A DNA stretch of 64,000 nt from contig PWTU01000190.1 of assembly GCA_003562775.1 (NCBI GenBank), positions 1 through 64,000 of the forward strand. Direction: 5' to 3'. The DNA comes from Ignavibacteriales bacterium. GTDB lineage: Bacteria > Bacteroidota > Ignavibacteria > T3Sed10-11. Numbering within the stretch: the stretch's first letter is position 1; each line of letters opens with the position of its first letter. The notes beneath the pieces are model-generated. The model had not been told where the DNA came from and did not search any database. It saw only the letters and a list, made by a program, of their open reading frames with translations. Of the stretch, positions 55,717 to 64,000 are shown one piece after another. The translations under genes were made by a program, and so were the position numbers.

Positions 55717-57265
55717 GATTCGGTCATTTTTTGATTTTTCAGGAACAGCATCTGCCGAGTGGCGTTTGTTCTTATTGATGTTAATCGGATTATTTTTATT
55801 TGTAGTGATTGCAGAAGTGCTCCGGAAGATAACATCGCTCACCGGGAATACGACGAGGAAAATAGTTCACATACTTGTCGGGATATTCGTATTTTTCGTA
55901 CCAATTCTGTTTATCTCACCGGTTCCGGGCCTTCTGATGTCGGTGCTTTTTATTTGTATGAATTATTTTTCCGTACGTTTTCGTTTGTTTAAAGGGATGG
56001 ATGATACAACCCGTCAAACATATGGTACCGTGTATTTTCCGCTTGCCTTTTTTATACTCATTCTTTTTTTCTGGAATTCTTATCCTGTTATAATTTCAAC
56101 ATCAATTCTCATTCTCGGACTTGCTGATGCGGCAGCATCTTTTGTGGGGGAAAGAGTAAGAAATCCACGGTTTTTTACTTTTACCGCTGACAGAAAATCA
56201 TTACAGGGAAGCAGTGCAATGTTCATCGTTGCATTCATTGTCACGGCAGGATGTCTTTTATGGTATCCTTTTTCAATGCCGTCCGAAGCTCTGCTTGCCG
56301 GCTCATCGGTTGCTTTTATACTTGCATTGTCGTTTGTTGTTGCATCGGTCGCTACCGTTGTCGAAGCTCTTTCCGTCAGAGGGTTTGATAATCTGTTTAT
56401 ACCGCTGAGTGCTTCGATAATATTGTATGTCGGTCTGGAAGGAGCGGGATCAATTGAAATACAATTGTTTGTCGGATTTGTCTTTGCTGCATTGATTAGT
56501 ATAGCATCGTTGCGGGTGGGTTTTCTTTCACCCAACGGCGCCGCAGCAACATTTCTGATGGCTGTGATTATATTCGGTATCGGTGGATGGAAGTGGACTA
56601 TCCCGATGCTTACATTTTTTATGCTGTCGAGTATAATCTCCAGGATGAAAAGCAAACGGAAGGAAGCCGCTGAACTTGTTTTTGAGAAATCACACCGCCG
56701 CGATATGTGGCAGGTAGCTGCAAACGGAGGTCTTGCATCGGTTTTTGTGTTATTGGAATTTATTATGCCACATCCTGTGTGGTATTTTGCTTATCTCGGT
56801 GCGGTTGCGGCGGCAACGGCGGATACGTGGGGTACGGAATTCGGAGTATCATTCAGCTCGGGAGCGAGGAGTATTATTACGTTTCGAAAAGTACCGCTCG
56901 GAACGTCGGGAGGAGTATCGATTACCGGTACCGTTGCGGGACTTGCAGGAGGTGCAATAATTGCATTAAGTGGCTACACCTGGTATCACCAGACTATAGA
57001 AATAATACCATCGTCGTTTATTCTCGTCGGGTTAATAGCCGGTTCAGGTGTTGCGGGAAGTTTATTCGATAGCTATCTTGGCGCTATGTACCAGGCAATA
57101 TACAAATGTCCGGAATGTGAAAATCTGACCGAGCGGAAACACCACTGCGGAAAACCGACAAAAAGGGTGCAAGGATTTACCTGGATTACGAATGACTATG
57201 TTAACTTTGCCTGCACATCGATGGGATCGTCCGTTGCTATTCTGTTATATTTTATGCATATCTGA
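55709..57265 (+). CDS. Fusion of phytol/dolichol-kinase-like domain and DUF92 (VTE6-like) domain
   Basis: The 518-residue membrane protein joins two families. Residues 1-225 match the CTP-dependent prenol kinase group (VTE5, Sec59) with TRKIVHILVGIFVFF (about 49-63), LGLADAAASFVGER (about 127-140) and TADRKSLQGSSAMF. Residues 240-518 are a DUF92 domain with AAATADTWGTEFG, GTSGGVSITGTVAGLAGG and GVAGSLFDSYLGAMYQ, plus a CPEC-HHC cluster near the end that could bind zinc. In plants VTE5 and VTE6 phosphorylate phytol in two steps, so the fusion could turn a prenol into its diphosphate. The substrate is unknown. Confidence 0.88.
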   Translation: MGEIRSFFDFSGTASAEWRLFLLMLIGLFLFVVIAEVLRKITSLTGNTTRKIVHILVGIFVFFVPILFISPVPGLLMSVLFICMNYFSVRFRLFKGMDDTTRQTYGTVYFPLAFFILILFFWNSYPVIISTSILILGLADAAASFVGERVRNPRFFTFTADRKSLQGSSAMFIVAFIVTAGCLLWYPFSMPSEALLAGSSVAFILALSFVVASVATVVEALSVRGFDNLFIPLSASIILYVGLEGAGSIEIQLFVGFVFAALISIASLRVGFLSPNGAAATFLMAVIIFGIGGWKWTIPMLTFFMLSSIISRMKSKRKEAAELVFEKSHRRDMWQVAANGGLASVFVLLEFIMPHPVWYFAYLGAVAAATADTWGTEFGVSFSSGARSIITFRKVPLGTSGGVSITGTVAGLAGGAIIALSGYTWYHQTIEIIPSSFILVGLIAGSGVAGSLFDSYLGAMYQAIYKCPECENLTERKHHCGKPTKRVQGFTWITNDYVNFACTSMGSSVAILLYFMHI

Positions 57266-57325
57266 TTAGCATATAGTATAGTTTTTATCATTCATTACCA
57301 TTACTAATATCGGAGGAGCAACGCT

Positions 57326-57994
57326 ATGGGACAGTTTAACGGTATATTCGAATCATTGAATCAATTCTGGATCGATGTCGGGGGCTTTCTTCCGAACCTA
57401 CTTGTTGCATTTGTACTGCTTATTGTCGGATGGATAATTGCGAAAGTGGTGAGGAGTATAACTATCCGGGGACTCCGGTTTCTCCGGGTGGATGTGTTTG
57501 CGGAACGCTCGGGTATTGAAGGTTTTCTGCTCAAAGGAGGAGTTCGTTTTACGGCCGTTACACTTATTGCCGCGTTAGTTTATTGGACAATATTTTTTGT
57601 TGTTTTTCTTGCGGTGTTAAATACTCTCGGTCTTGATATCGCGGCGGAGTTGTTCAATCAAATTATACTGTATATTCCCAATGTAATTGTTGCAATTGCA
57701 TTGCTTATTTTTGGAACACTCTTTGCTCAATTTATTCAAAGTGCATTATTTACCTATCTGAATAATGTGGGGGTAGGCGGTGCGCGTCTCGTGAGCGGTA
57801 TCGCAAAGTATGCTATCATCGTTTTTGTCGTCTCTATCGTGCTTGAACAACTTGCTATCGGAGGGGAAATACTCGTCTCCGCATTTCAGATAGCTTTCGG
57901 CGCCCTCTGTTTGGCTCTTGCTTTGGCTTTCGGATTGGGTGGGAGAGACTGGGCCGCACGTGTTATTGATAATGCCGCGAAGAAGGCAAATTAA
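57326..57994 (+). CDS. Membrane protein with MscS-type conserved TM-helix repeats (CmpX-like)
   Basis: The 222-residue protein has five or six hydrophobic helices, including two copies of the 'conserved TM helix' unit: LPNLLVAFVLLIVGWIIAKV (about 23-42) and IPNVIVAIALLIFGTLFAQF (about 115-134). These precede the pore in some mechanosensitive channel relatives, but the MscS beta-domain is absent. The end (FGLGGRDWAARVID) is typical of this small family. A CGGAGGAG site precedes the ATG. It may be a minimal channel or a membrane-stress protein. Confidence 0.8.
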   Translation: MGQFNGIFESLNQFWIDVGGFLPNLLVAFVLLIVGWIIAKVVRSITIRGLRFLRVDVFAERSGIEGFLLKGGVRFTAVTLIAALVYWTIFFVVFLAVLNTLGLDIAAELFNQIILYIPNVIVAIALLIFGTLFAQFIQSALFTYLNNVGVGGARLVSGIAKYAIIVFVVSIVLEQLAIGGEILVSAFQIAFGALCLALALAFGLGGRDWAARVIDNAAKKAN

Positions 57995-58006
57995 CGGGAG
58001 AGACAT

Positions 58007-58855
58007 ATGATTCTGGATTGCCATGTACATATCAACAATTATTCGGATGAAACAAAAGATGCAACTGCGAACACATTCGAAGAATTACAAAACACAATGC
58101 GCAGGAATAGAATCGACGCTGCAATGATTTTGACATCGTATAAAGTTAATCCCGGCCGTCCGTCAACAAAGCAGGTAGTTCGACTCACTGAAAACCTGAA
58201 CCATATCTATGTCGTTGCGGGTATCAGCTATCTGAATTTTCATTTGGATTATCTTGTCGAATTGCGGGATTATTTAAAGGACAGAACGGTACGGGGATTG
58301 AAATTATATCCGGGATATGAGCCGTTCTACCCGAACGACGAGATCCTTCACCCCGTGTATGAGCTTGCGGAGGAGTTCGATGTGCCGGTCATGATTCATA
58401 CGGGCGACACCTATTCCCCGACAGGAAAAATTAAATACTCACATCCGATCCATGTCGATGATGTGGCCGTCGATTTTCCGAATGTGAAATTTATTATCTG
58501 TCATCTCGGGAATCCGTGGACCCGCGATACAATGGAAGTGGTATATAAAAACGAAAATGTGTATACCGATGTTTCCGGGCTTGTACTTGGTAATTTTACC
58601 GATCGGTTCGAGGTCTTTATGCGGAAACAATTGCAGGAAATGATTTTATATGGTGTTAATCCGAATCATGTGTTATACGGAACCGATTGGCCTATCTGTA
58701 CGATGGAAACGTATCTCAAATTTATCAATGAGCTAAAACTCCCGCTGGATGATAAGAAGAAAATATTCTGGGAGAACGGTGCAAAATTATTCAAACTTTC
58801 TCGATCTGATTCCCAGCTTAATAGAGGATCCATGTGGGATTTTCTGAAAACCTGA
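58007..58855 (+). CDS. Amidohydrolase-2 family metal-dependent hydrolase
   Basis: The 282-residue protein is a TIM-barrel amidohydrolase. Metal ligands are visible in LDCHVHIN (about 3-10), VMIHTGDTYSP (about 127-137), FIICHLGNPWTRD (about 162-174) and LYGTDWPIC (about 225-233), which is the COG2159 pattern. Family members decarboxylate or hydrolyse aromatic and lactone substrates; nothing here fixes the substrate. A GGGAGAG site precedes the ATG. The SDR gene follows after 16 bp. Confidence 0.88.
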   Translation: MILDCHVHINNYSDETKDATANTFEELQNTMRRNRIDAAMILTSYKVNPGRPSTKQVVRLTENLNHIYVVAGISYLNFHLDYLVELRDYLKDRTVRGLKLYPGYEPFYPNDEILHPVYELAEEFDVPVMIHTGDTYSPTGKIKYSHPIHVDDVAVDFPNVKFIICHLGNPWTRDTMEVVYKNENVYTDVSGLVLGNFTDRFEVFMRKQLQEMILYGVNPNHVLYGTDWPICTMETYLKFINELKLPLDDKKKIFWENGAKLFKLSRSDSQLNRGSMWDFLKT

Positions 58856-58871
58856 AATTTAAGGATATGAA

Positions 58872-59645
58872 ATGATGCAATTGAAAAATAAAATAGTTCT
58901 TATTACCGGAGCAAGCAGCGGCATAGGTAGGGCATGTGCACAGCGGTTTGCCGAAGCCGGAGCAAAACTTATCCTTGCTGCTCGAAGGAGAGAACGTCTT
59001 ATTGAGTTGGTGAATGCTATCCGGGAAAAACATGCTACTGAAGTACATATTCTCACCCTTGATGTACGCGATCAAAAAGCAGTTGAGACGAGTATCAGGT
59101 CATTACCCGATGCATGGAATGAAATAGATATACTCGTAAATAACGCCGGCTTGAGCCGGGGTCTGGATAAGTTTCACGAAGGAAAATTTGAGGATTGGGA
59201 GGAGATGCTCGATACAAATGTCAAAGGACTGCTGTATGTAAGCAGGATGGTCATTCCGGGAATGGTAGAACGCAAAAGAGGAACGATCGTAAACATCGGC
59301 TCGATAGCAGGGAGGGAAGTGTATCCAAAGGGTAATGTGTATTGTGCTTCAAAATTTGCCGTTGATGCGTTGACCAAAGGTATGCGTCTTGACCTTGTCG
59401 ATACTCCGGTTCGAGTTTGCACGGTCGATCCCGGTTTGGTGGAGACGGAATTCAGCCGGGTTCGATTTCGCGGCGATTCCGAAAAAGCTGAAAAAGTCTA
59501 TCAGGGATTAACACCGCTAACGGGAGACGATGTTGCCGATGCCGTCGTATTTGCTGCCAGCCGCCCGTCTCATGTGCAGTGTGCCGAGATATTGTTGCTG
59601 CCAACCGATCAGGCATCACCGACGGTCGTTCATAGAACAGAATAA
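58872..59645 (+). CDS. Short-chain dehydrogenase/reductase (YdfG-like)
   Basis: The 257-residue protein has the classical SDR layout: cofactor motif TGASSGIGRACA (about 14-25), NNAG near residue 90, catalytic Ser in IVNIGSIAG (about 136-144) and the YCASK catalytic pair (about 156-160). The RRRE after strand 2 suggests NADP(H). It resembles the serine/3-hydroxy-acid dehydrogenases of the YdfG type, so a hydroxy acid or amino acid alcohol is a likely substrate. The ATG at 58875 is an alternative start. Confidence 0.92.
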   Translation: MMQLKNKIVLITGASSGIGRACAQRFAEAGAKLILAARRRERLIELVNAIREKHATEVHILTLDVRDQKAVETSIRSLPDAWNEIDILVNNAGLSRGLDKFHEGKFEDWEEMLDTNVKGLLYVSRMVIPGMVERKRGTIVNIGSIAGREVYPKGNVYCASKFAVDALTKGMRLDLVDTPVRVCTVDPGLVETEFSRVRFRGDSEKAEKVYQGLTPLTGDDVADAVVFAASRPSHVQCAEILLLPTDQASPTVVHRTE

Positions 59646-59660
59646 CAGAAGAGGACCAAT

Positions 59661-60032
59661 ATGCAACGCATATTTTTTATTCTCGGAGCTTCGTTTGCGT
59701 TTCTCGGTGTTGCTGCCGGCGCATTCGGTGCTCATTCATTGCGTGATATGATTTCAAGTCACTACCTCCAAATATTTGAAACTGCGGTCCGCTATCAAAT
59801 GTATCACGCATTCGCACTGATAATAACGGGGTGGGCGCTTGATAGACGGGAAAATACCTATTTTCGTTTTGCCGGCTGGATGTTTGCAATAGGGATATTT
59901 TTGTTTTCAGGTAGTTTGTATATCTTATCGTTGACCGCTGCCGGATGGTTGGGAGGAGTAACACCGTTTGGCGGCGTTTCATTTCTTGCCGGTTGGGTAT
60001 TATTGGTAGTCGGTTTTGTAAATTCGAAGTAA
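59661..60032 (+). CDS. DUF423 family membrane protein
   Basis: The 123-residue protein has four hydrophobic helices and the DUF423 marks GVAAGAFGAHSLRD (about 14-27), FETAVRYQMYHAFAL (about 36-50), FSGSLYILSLT and TPFGGVSFLAGW. DUF423 proteins (for example YgdD) are small inner-membrane proteins without a proven function. A GAGGACC site lies before the ATG. It is followed by a 105-bp spacer containing a promoter. Confidence 0.93.
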   Translation: MQRIFFILGASFAFLGVAAGAFGAHSLRDMISSHYLQIFETAVRYQMYHAFALIITGWALDRRENTYFRFAGWMFAIGIFLFSGSLYILSLTAAGWLGGVTPFGGVSFLAGWVLLVVGFVNSK

Positions 60033-60055
60033 TCATGGTTTAACTCGCCGGTCGT

Positions 60056-60084
60056 TTGTGATTTGATATGAAGGTAAATATAAT
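60056..60084 (+). promoter_or_regulatory. Promoter for the S9 peptidase gene
   Basis: TTGTGA (60056-60061), a 17-bp spacer and a perfect TATAAT (60079-60084) lie 53 bp before the peptidase ATG. Confidence 0.6.
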
Positions 60085-60137
60085 ATCATTTACTTTGTTA
60101 AATATCTTTTTTATGAATAGTAGAGGGTGCTAATACT

Positions 60138-62465
60138 ATGAAAAATTTACCAGTACTTCTGTCCTTGCTTCTCATATTTGGAATTATTTTAACTGTAAAA
60201 GCAGATGAACCTTCACGTGGTTGGCTGACGGTCGATTTAATTATGCGCGATGCGGCGTGGATGGGAATATCCCCGGGCGATGTATTCTGGTCGGAAGACG
60301 GATCGGGTATTTATTTTCGGTGGAGAACAGAGGGGGATGATGGTGATTCACTTTATGTTGTGTCCGCTGAAGGCGGTATCCCGGAACGGGTATCAATTGA
60401 AGAATTTCGAAACCTTCCGTCGCAAAGGGGCGATTATACCCGGGACCGTTCGCAGAAGGTATATGATAAGCATGGTGATATTTTTGTCTATGATGTTAAC
60501 CGGAGAACTGAACGCCGGATAACGAACACTCTCGATCGAAAATCCAATCCCCGGTTTACTTTCGGTGAGAGAAAAATAACATTCGAAAGCGGAAGCAATC
60601 TATTTATGTATGATCTTGAATCGGGCTTGCTGTCCCAGCTTACCAATATCCGCAGCGGCTCACCGGCGCAAGAGGAGGGACTTACAGAAAAGGAAGAATA
60701 CTTACGGGATAGGGAACTCGAGTTATTCGAAGTGCTGCGTGAAAGAAAAAGAAGACGTGACGAGGAGGAAGCATTTCGTGAAGCCGTACGCCCGGAGCGT
60801 CCATCACCGTATCACAGAGGAAATAAATCGGTATCAAATTTTGTGCTCTCTCCGGATGAGCGGTATATTTCGTTTGTTTTGACGGAACAGGAGCGACGCA
60901 CAAAGCCGACGGAGGTTCCGAATTACGTCACCGAAAGCGGTTACATGGAAACGATTCGAAGCAGGGCTAAAACCGGTTACCCTCAGATTACTATGTCAAT
61001 GCATATCTTTGATGCCGTCGGGGATACGGTAAGGGATATACAAGTTGATATGCTCAATAATGAAGATCGTTCCCGGAAGCCGTCGGAACTTATGTATGGT
61101 CCTGTCATCTGGTCGCCCGACGGAAAAAACGCAATATTTCAAATATTTTCTCAGGATAACAAACACGGGTGGATTGTCGGCGTCGATCCGGCAAAAGCAG
61201 CCGTAACCGATATCCTCGAGTATCAGTATGATGAGGCATGGTTAGGCGGACCGGGTATTAGAGGTTGGGGCATGCGATCATCGATCGGCTGGATGCCCGA
61301 TTCGGAACGAATTTATTTTCAGTCGGAAGAAACCGGCTATTCTCATCTGTATGTCGTCAACAAAGACGGCGCCGGTAAACGACCATTGACGGAGGGAGCG
61401 TTCGAAGTATACAGCGCGGAAATTTCCCGCGATGAAAGCGTGTGGTATTTAATTACAAACGAAAAACATTTCGGTGAACGACACCTTTACACAATGCCTC
61501 TCGAAGGCGGCGTACGCACTAAAATAACTTCGATGGAAGGGAGAAACGATGCATTTATCTCTCCGCGGGAGGATCGTATCGCGATTCTTCATTCATTTAA
61601 AAATAAAATGCCTGAGTTGTATGTTATGGATAATCAACCGGGCGCCGTTCCCGTTCGGATTACTCAATCACCGTCTGCGGAATTTTTATCATACGATTGG
61701 CGTATACCCGAACTTATCCTTTTTGAAGCACGCGACGGCGTCAAGGTTCCGGCGCGTTTATATTCTCCCGATGAACCGAACGGCGCAGCAGTCATTTTTG
61801 TCCACGGTGCGGGGTACCTGCAAAATGCTCACCGGTGGTGGAGTAGATATTTCCGCGAATATATGTTCCATAACCTGCTCGCCGATATGGGATACACCGT
61901 TCTCGATATCGATTACCGCGGTAGTGCAGGGCTCGGCCGGGATTGGCGTACGGCAATATATACACATATGGGGGGCAAAGATCTCGACGATCATATCGAC
62001 GGAGCAAACTATCTTGTCGAAGAGCACGGAATCGATCGGGATCGCATCGGAATTTACGGAGGATCCTATGGTGGGTTCATTGTGTTTATGGCGATGTTCA
62101 CGGAACCGGGTGTCTTTGCAGCCGGTGCAGCTTTGCGTCCCGTAACCGACTGGGCTCACTACGCGCACTGGTATTCTTCGAACATTCTCGATATTCCGTT
62201 TGAAGATCACGAGAATTACCGGAGAAGTTCTCCCATATACCATGCCGAAGGATTTGAAGGTTCGCTGCTCATTACAGCGCCGATGGTCGATACCAATGTT
62301 CATTTTCAGGATGTGGTCCGGCTTTCACAACGTTTGATTGAACTGGGAAAAGAGAATTGGGAAGTCGCTCTTTATCCTGTAGAAGACCATGCTTTTATCG
62401 AACCGTCAAGCTGGAAGGATCAGTACAGAAGAATTTTACAATTGTTCGAGAATACATTGCATTAG
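60138..62465 (+). CDS. Secreted S9-family prolyl oligopeptidase/dipeptidyl peptidase
   Basis: The 775-residue protein has a signal peptide (cut near VKADE, residues 20-23), a long beta-propeller part (about 35-510) with repeated WSPDGK-type blades, and a C-terminal alpha/beta-hydrolase domain. The nucleophile Ser lies in IGIYGGSYGGFIV (about 635-647) and the catalytic His in PVEDHAFIEP (about 748-757). The propeller carries an unusual highly charged Glu/Arg stretch at about 180-218. The protein is exported, so it probably digests external peptides. Confidence 0.92.
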   Translation: MKNLPVLLSLLLIFGIILTVKADEPSRGWLTVDLIMRDAAWMGISPGDVFWSEDGSGIYFRWRTEGDDGDSLYVVSAEGGIPERVSIEEFRNLPSQRGDYTRDRSQKVYDKHGDIFVYDVNRRTERRITNTLDRKSNPRFTFGERKITFESGSNLFMYDLESGLLSQLTNIRSGSPAQEEGLTEKEEYLRDRELELFEVLRERKRRRDEEEAFREAVRPERPSPYHRGNKSVSNFVLSPDERYISFVLTEQERRTKPTEVPNYVTESGYMETIRSRAKTGYPQITMSMHIFDAVGDTVRDIQVDMLNNEDRSRKPSELMYGPVIWSPDGKNAIFQIFSQDNKHGWIVGVDPAKAAVTDILEYQYDEAWLGGPGIRGWGMRSSIGWMPDSERIYFQSEETGYSHLYVVNKDGAGKRPLTEGAFEVYSAEISRDESVWYLITNEKHFGERHLYTMPLEGGVRTKITSMEGRNDAFISPREDRIAILHSFKNKMPELYVMDNQPGAVPVRITQSPSAEFLSYDWRIPELILFEARDGVKVPARLYSPDEPNGAAVIFVHGAGYLQNAHRWWSRYFREYMFHNLLADMGYTVLDIDYRGSAGLGRDWRTAIYTHMGGKDLDDHIDGANYLVEEHGIDRDRIGIYGGSYGGFIVFMAMFTEPGVFAAGAALRPVTDWAHYAHWYSSNILDIPFEDHENYRRSSPIYHAEGFEGSLLITAPMVDTNVHFQDVVRLSQRLIELGKENWEVALYPVEDHAFIEPSSWKDQYRRILQLFENTLH

Positions 62466-62487
62466 AAAACACACGTAAAGGATAATT

Positions 62488-63483
62488 ATGCGAAACAGCC
62501 GGATAACAGGGATAGGGCGTCACGTACCGGATCGTGTTATTACGAATTTCGACCTTGAAAAGATGATGGATACCAGCGATGAGTGGATTCGGGAACGAAC
62601 CGGTATACAAACACGACATTGGGTGCGTGAAGGCGACACTTTATCGGGGTTAGCGTATAATGCAACAATGAAAGCGCTTGATATGGCTGGAAAGAAACCC
62701 GGTGAAATTCAATTCATAATATTTGCGAGTCTCGCGTCGGATCACGAATTTCCCGGCGGAGGATGTTTTCTGCAGAAGAAGTTGGGCATACCTGGTGTGC
62801 CGGCGATGGATATACGCAATGCGTGCAGCGGGTTTGTCTACGGACTTTCCGTTGCCGATCAGTTTATTAAAACCGGAATGTACGATACGATACTTCTCGT
62901 CGGTGCCGAGATCCAGAGTACCTCACTTGATCTCACAACCCGCGGACGCGATGTGTCGGTTATCTTCGGCGACGGAGCGGGCGCTGCCGTTATTACACCG
63001 ACGGAGAAAGAAGAAAAGGGTGTGTTGACAACCCATCTCCACGCCGACGGAACATTTGCAGATAAATTATGGGCCGATGCTCCTTCGGTTAACGATAATC
63101 CGCGTATATCGAAAGCGCTGGTTGAGACCGATCGGATTTATCCCAAGATGGAAGGACGTTTTGTGTTTAAACATGCAGTCACCCGTTTTCCCGAGGTTAT
63201 TCACGAAGCTCTTGCCGCTGCGGGGTATACGAAGGATGATCTCGATCTGGTGATTCCTCATCAGGCAAACAGGCGAATCACCGAAGCCGTAGCACATCAA
63301 TTGCAACTGGGGATGGATAAAGTGTACAGCAACATCGAACGGTACGGGAATACGACCGCTGCATCGATTCCTATTGCAATAAGTGAAGCGGTGGAGCAGG
63401 GACTGATAAAGGAAAACTCACTGGTATGTCTGGCATCTTTCGGCGCGGGATTTACATGGGCGTCAGCGTTGATCAGATGGTAG
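62488..63483 (+). CDS. fabH: Beta-ketoacyl-ACP synthase III
   Basis: FabH starts fatty acid synthesis by joining acetyl- or branched acyl-CoA to malonyl-ACP. The 331-residue protein shows the catalytic triad: Cys in DIRNACSGFVYG (about 110-121), His in VIPHQANRRI (about 252-261) and Asn in YGNTTAASIP (about 288-297). The end GAGFTWASALIRW is typical. It may be a duplicate FabH-like enzyme, as no other fab genes are near. Its 3' end overlaps the convergent minus-strand gene by 21 bp. Confidence 0.95.
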   Translation: MRNSRITGIGRHVPDRVITNFDLEKMMDTSDEWIRERTGIQTRHWVREGDTLSGLAYNATMKALDMAGKKPGEIQFIIFASLASDHEFPGGGCFLQKKLGIPGVPAMDIRNACSGFVYGLSVADQFIKTGMYDTILLVGAEIQSTSLDLTTRGRDVSVIFGDGAGAAVITPTEKEEKGVLTTHLHADGTFADKLWADAPSVNDNPRISKALVETDRIYPKMEGRFVFKHAVTRFPEVIHEALAAAGYTKDDLDLVIPHQANRRITEAVAHQLQLGMDKVYSNIERYGNTTAASIPIAISEAVEQGLIKENSLVCLASFGAGFTWASALIRW

Positions 63484-64000
63484 GTCATCGTATTCATCTT
63501 CCTCCTCAGACTGACCGCGACGTTGAAGTATCGCCTTTATAAATGCAACGATTACAAGAATAGCCGCAATCAGGAAAAGGAATTGAAACATATTCCGGCT
63601 GATATAGGTAAACCACGAAACTTGCGCTTGAATATGATTTACCCAGTTATATTCGACCTGCCGCAAAGTATGTGGAAGAACTGTAGCAAATGCCCGGTCG
63701 GCAGAGGCACCGTGCCGCATTTCGTGAAGAACCTCGATCAATGCTCTTTCACCATATACATCTACAATGTTTTCAATAAAGCTTAAGCTTTGTTGATACG
63801 CGAGCATCGTTTCGCTTCTGCCTGAGGGGAAGGAAACAAGCTCGTCAAAGCGGTACAGGTTATCGCGCATCGCAGCGCTTTCAAGCACCGACCACCCCGG
63901 GTCGGTTGCCAGCTCACTGATTCCCCCTGTTACCCACTGAGAGACTCCTTCATCAAGCCAGCGGGGCAGTATATTCGAATCGATATGATGGTGCAAAACC
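63463..64000 (-). CDS. Partial Peptidase MA-like membrane-anchored protein, 5' end beyond window
   Basis: About 179 codons of the 3' part of a minus-strand gene are visible, and the frame stays open to the window edge. The segment LPRWLDEGVSQWVTGG followed by a helical stretch resembles the part of gluzincin 'Peptidase MA' proteins that comes just after the HExxH motif, which would lie off the edge. Near the end is one transmembrane helix (FQFLFLIAAILVIVAFIKAIL) and a short, acidic cytoplasmic tail. The catalytic motif cannot be seen, so the family call is moderate. Confidence 0.65.
   Translation of the reverse strand, partial: VLHHHIDSNILPRWLDEGVSQWVTGGISELATDPGWSVLESAAMRDNLYRFDELVSFPSGRSETMLAYQQSLSFIENIVDVYGERALIEVLHEMRHGASADRAFATVLPHTLRQVEYNWVNHIQAQVSWFTYISRNMFQFLFLIAAILVIVAFIKAILQRRGQSEEEDEYDDLPSDQR

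Noticed and set aside
1-64000. tRNA genes, rRNA genes, CRISPR arrays, insertion sequences, prophage or toxin-antitoxin loci
   Set aside because: I read the spacers and gene content for these and found none. Spacers are short and genes are housekeeping or envelope functions, but a tRNA covariance search was not possible.

Overview
The window is a dense, almost entirely plus-strand stretch of an ordinary bacterial chromosome of moderate GC with AT-rich spacers. Several features point to a Gram-negative member of the Fibrobacteres-Chlorobi-Bacteroidetes superphylum or a neighbour such as Calditrichota, KSB1 or Marinimicrobia; this placement is inference. The features are a secreted metalloprotease ending in a FlgD-like/type IX-type C-terminal domain, BamD-like and LolA-like envelope proteins, a proline-rich TonB-family protein, a micro-subunit NSS transporter and a variant cytochrome c maturation system. 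No tRNA, rRNA, CRISPR array, insertion sequence or prophage was seen. The one structural RNA is the SRP 4.5S RNA at 42681-42787.

Layout. 1-4786: partial cysteine hydrolase (minus strand), MarC membrane protein, folB-folK-deoxynucleoside kinase cluster, small membrane protein, putative metallopeptidase. 4787-8429: a 12-bp inverted repeat, asnS, two-gene ABC exporter. 8511-16387: respiratory complex I membrane arm nuoJKLMN, followed 4 bp later by the NAD(P)HX repair enzyme and a VanZ-like protein. 16439-19500: tonB-like gene with its own promoter and terminator, CBS/CorC protein, CapA-like protein. 19484-24182: soluble multi-PAS/GAF histidine kinase with two receiver proteins. 24236-28062: nitrilase-family amidase, HtpX, orphan membrane protein, BamD, acyl-CoA thioesterase. 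28066-37133: FG-GAP protein and secreted protease joined to ccmA, ccmB, ccmC, ccmD, ccmE and ccmF. 37177-38821: terminator, GNAT remnant, DNPH1-like hydrolase, YihY. 38841-42536 (minus): copper P-type ATPase with a fused CopZ domain, HMA-AraC regulator and a small exported protein. 42631-49135: SRP RNA, RNase E/G, gcvT, comB, ftsK. 49156-57994: LolA-like protein, flippase-like protein, outer-membrane protein, uppP, cyclophilin, NSS transporter with micro-subunit, holA, a two-kinase prenol fusion and an MscS-like membrane protein. 58007-64000: amidohydrolase, SDR, DUF423, S9 peptidase, fabH and a truncated metallopeptidase-like gene.

How it works together. Complex I, the cytochrome c maturation block and the secreted proteases fit a respiring, protein-degrading heterotroph. 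Envelope biogenesis is well represented (BamD, LolA, UppP, TonB, HtpX). The copper module looks self-contained: sensor, pump and chaperone.

Most notable observations: a CopA reading frame that contains a complete CopZ with its own strong ribosome-binding site; an AraC regulator with an N-terminal CxxC metal-binding domain; CcmE with cysteine (CxxxY) instead of the haem-binding histidine; a fusion of phytol-kinase-like and DUF92 domains; a receiver protein with a kinase dimerisation domain that lacks its histidine; and an SRP-like GGAA hairpin in the RNase E/G leader. I saw no single large undescribed system. These are unusual arrangements of known families.
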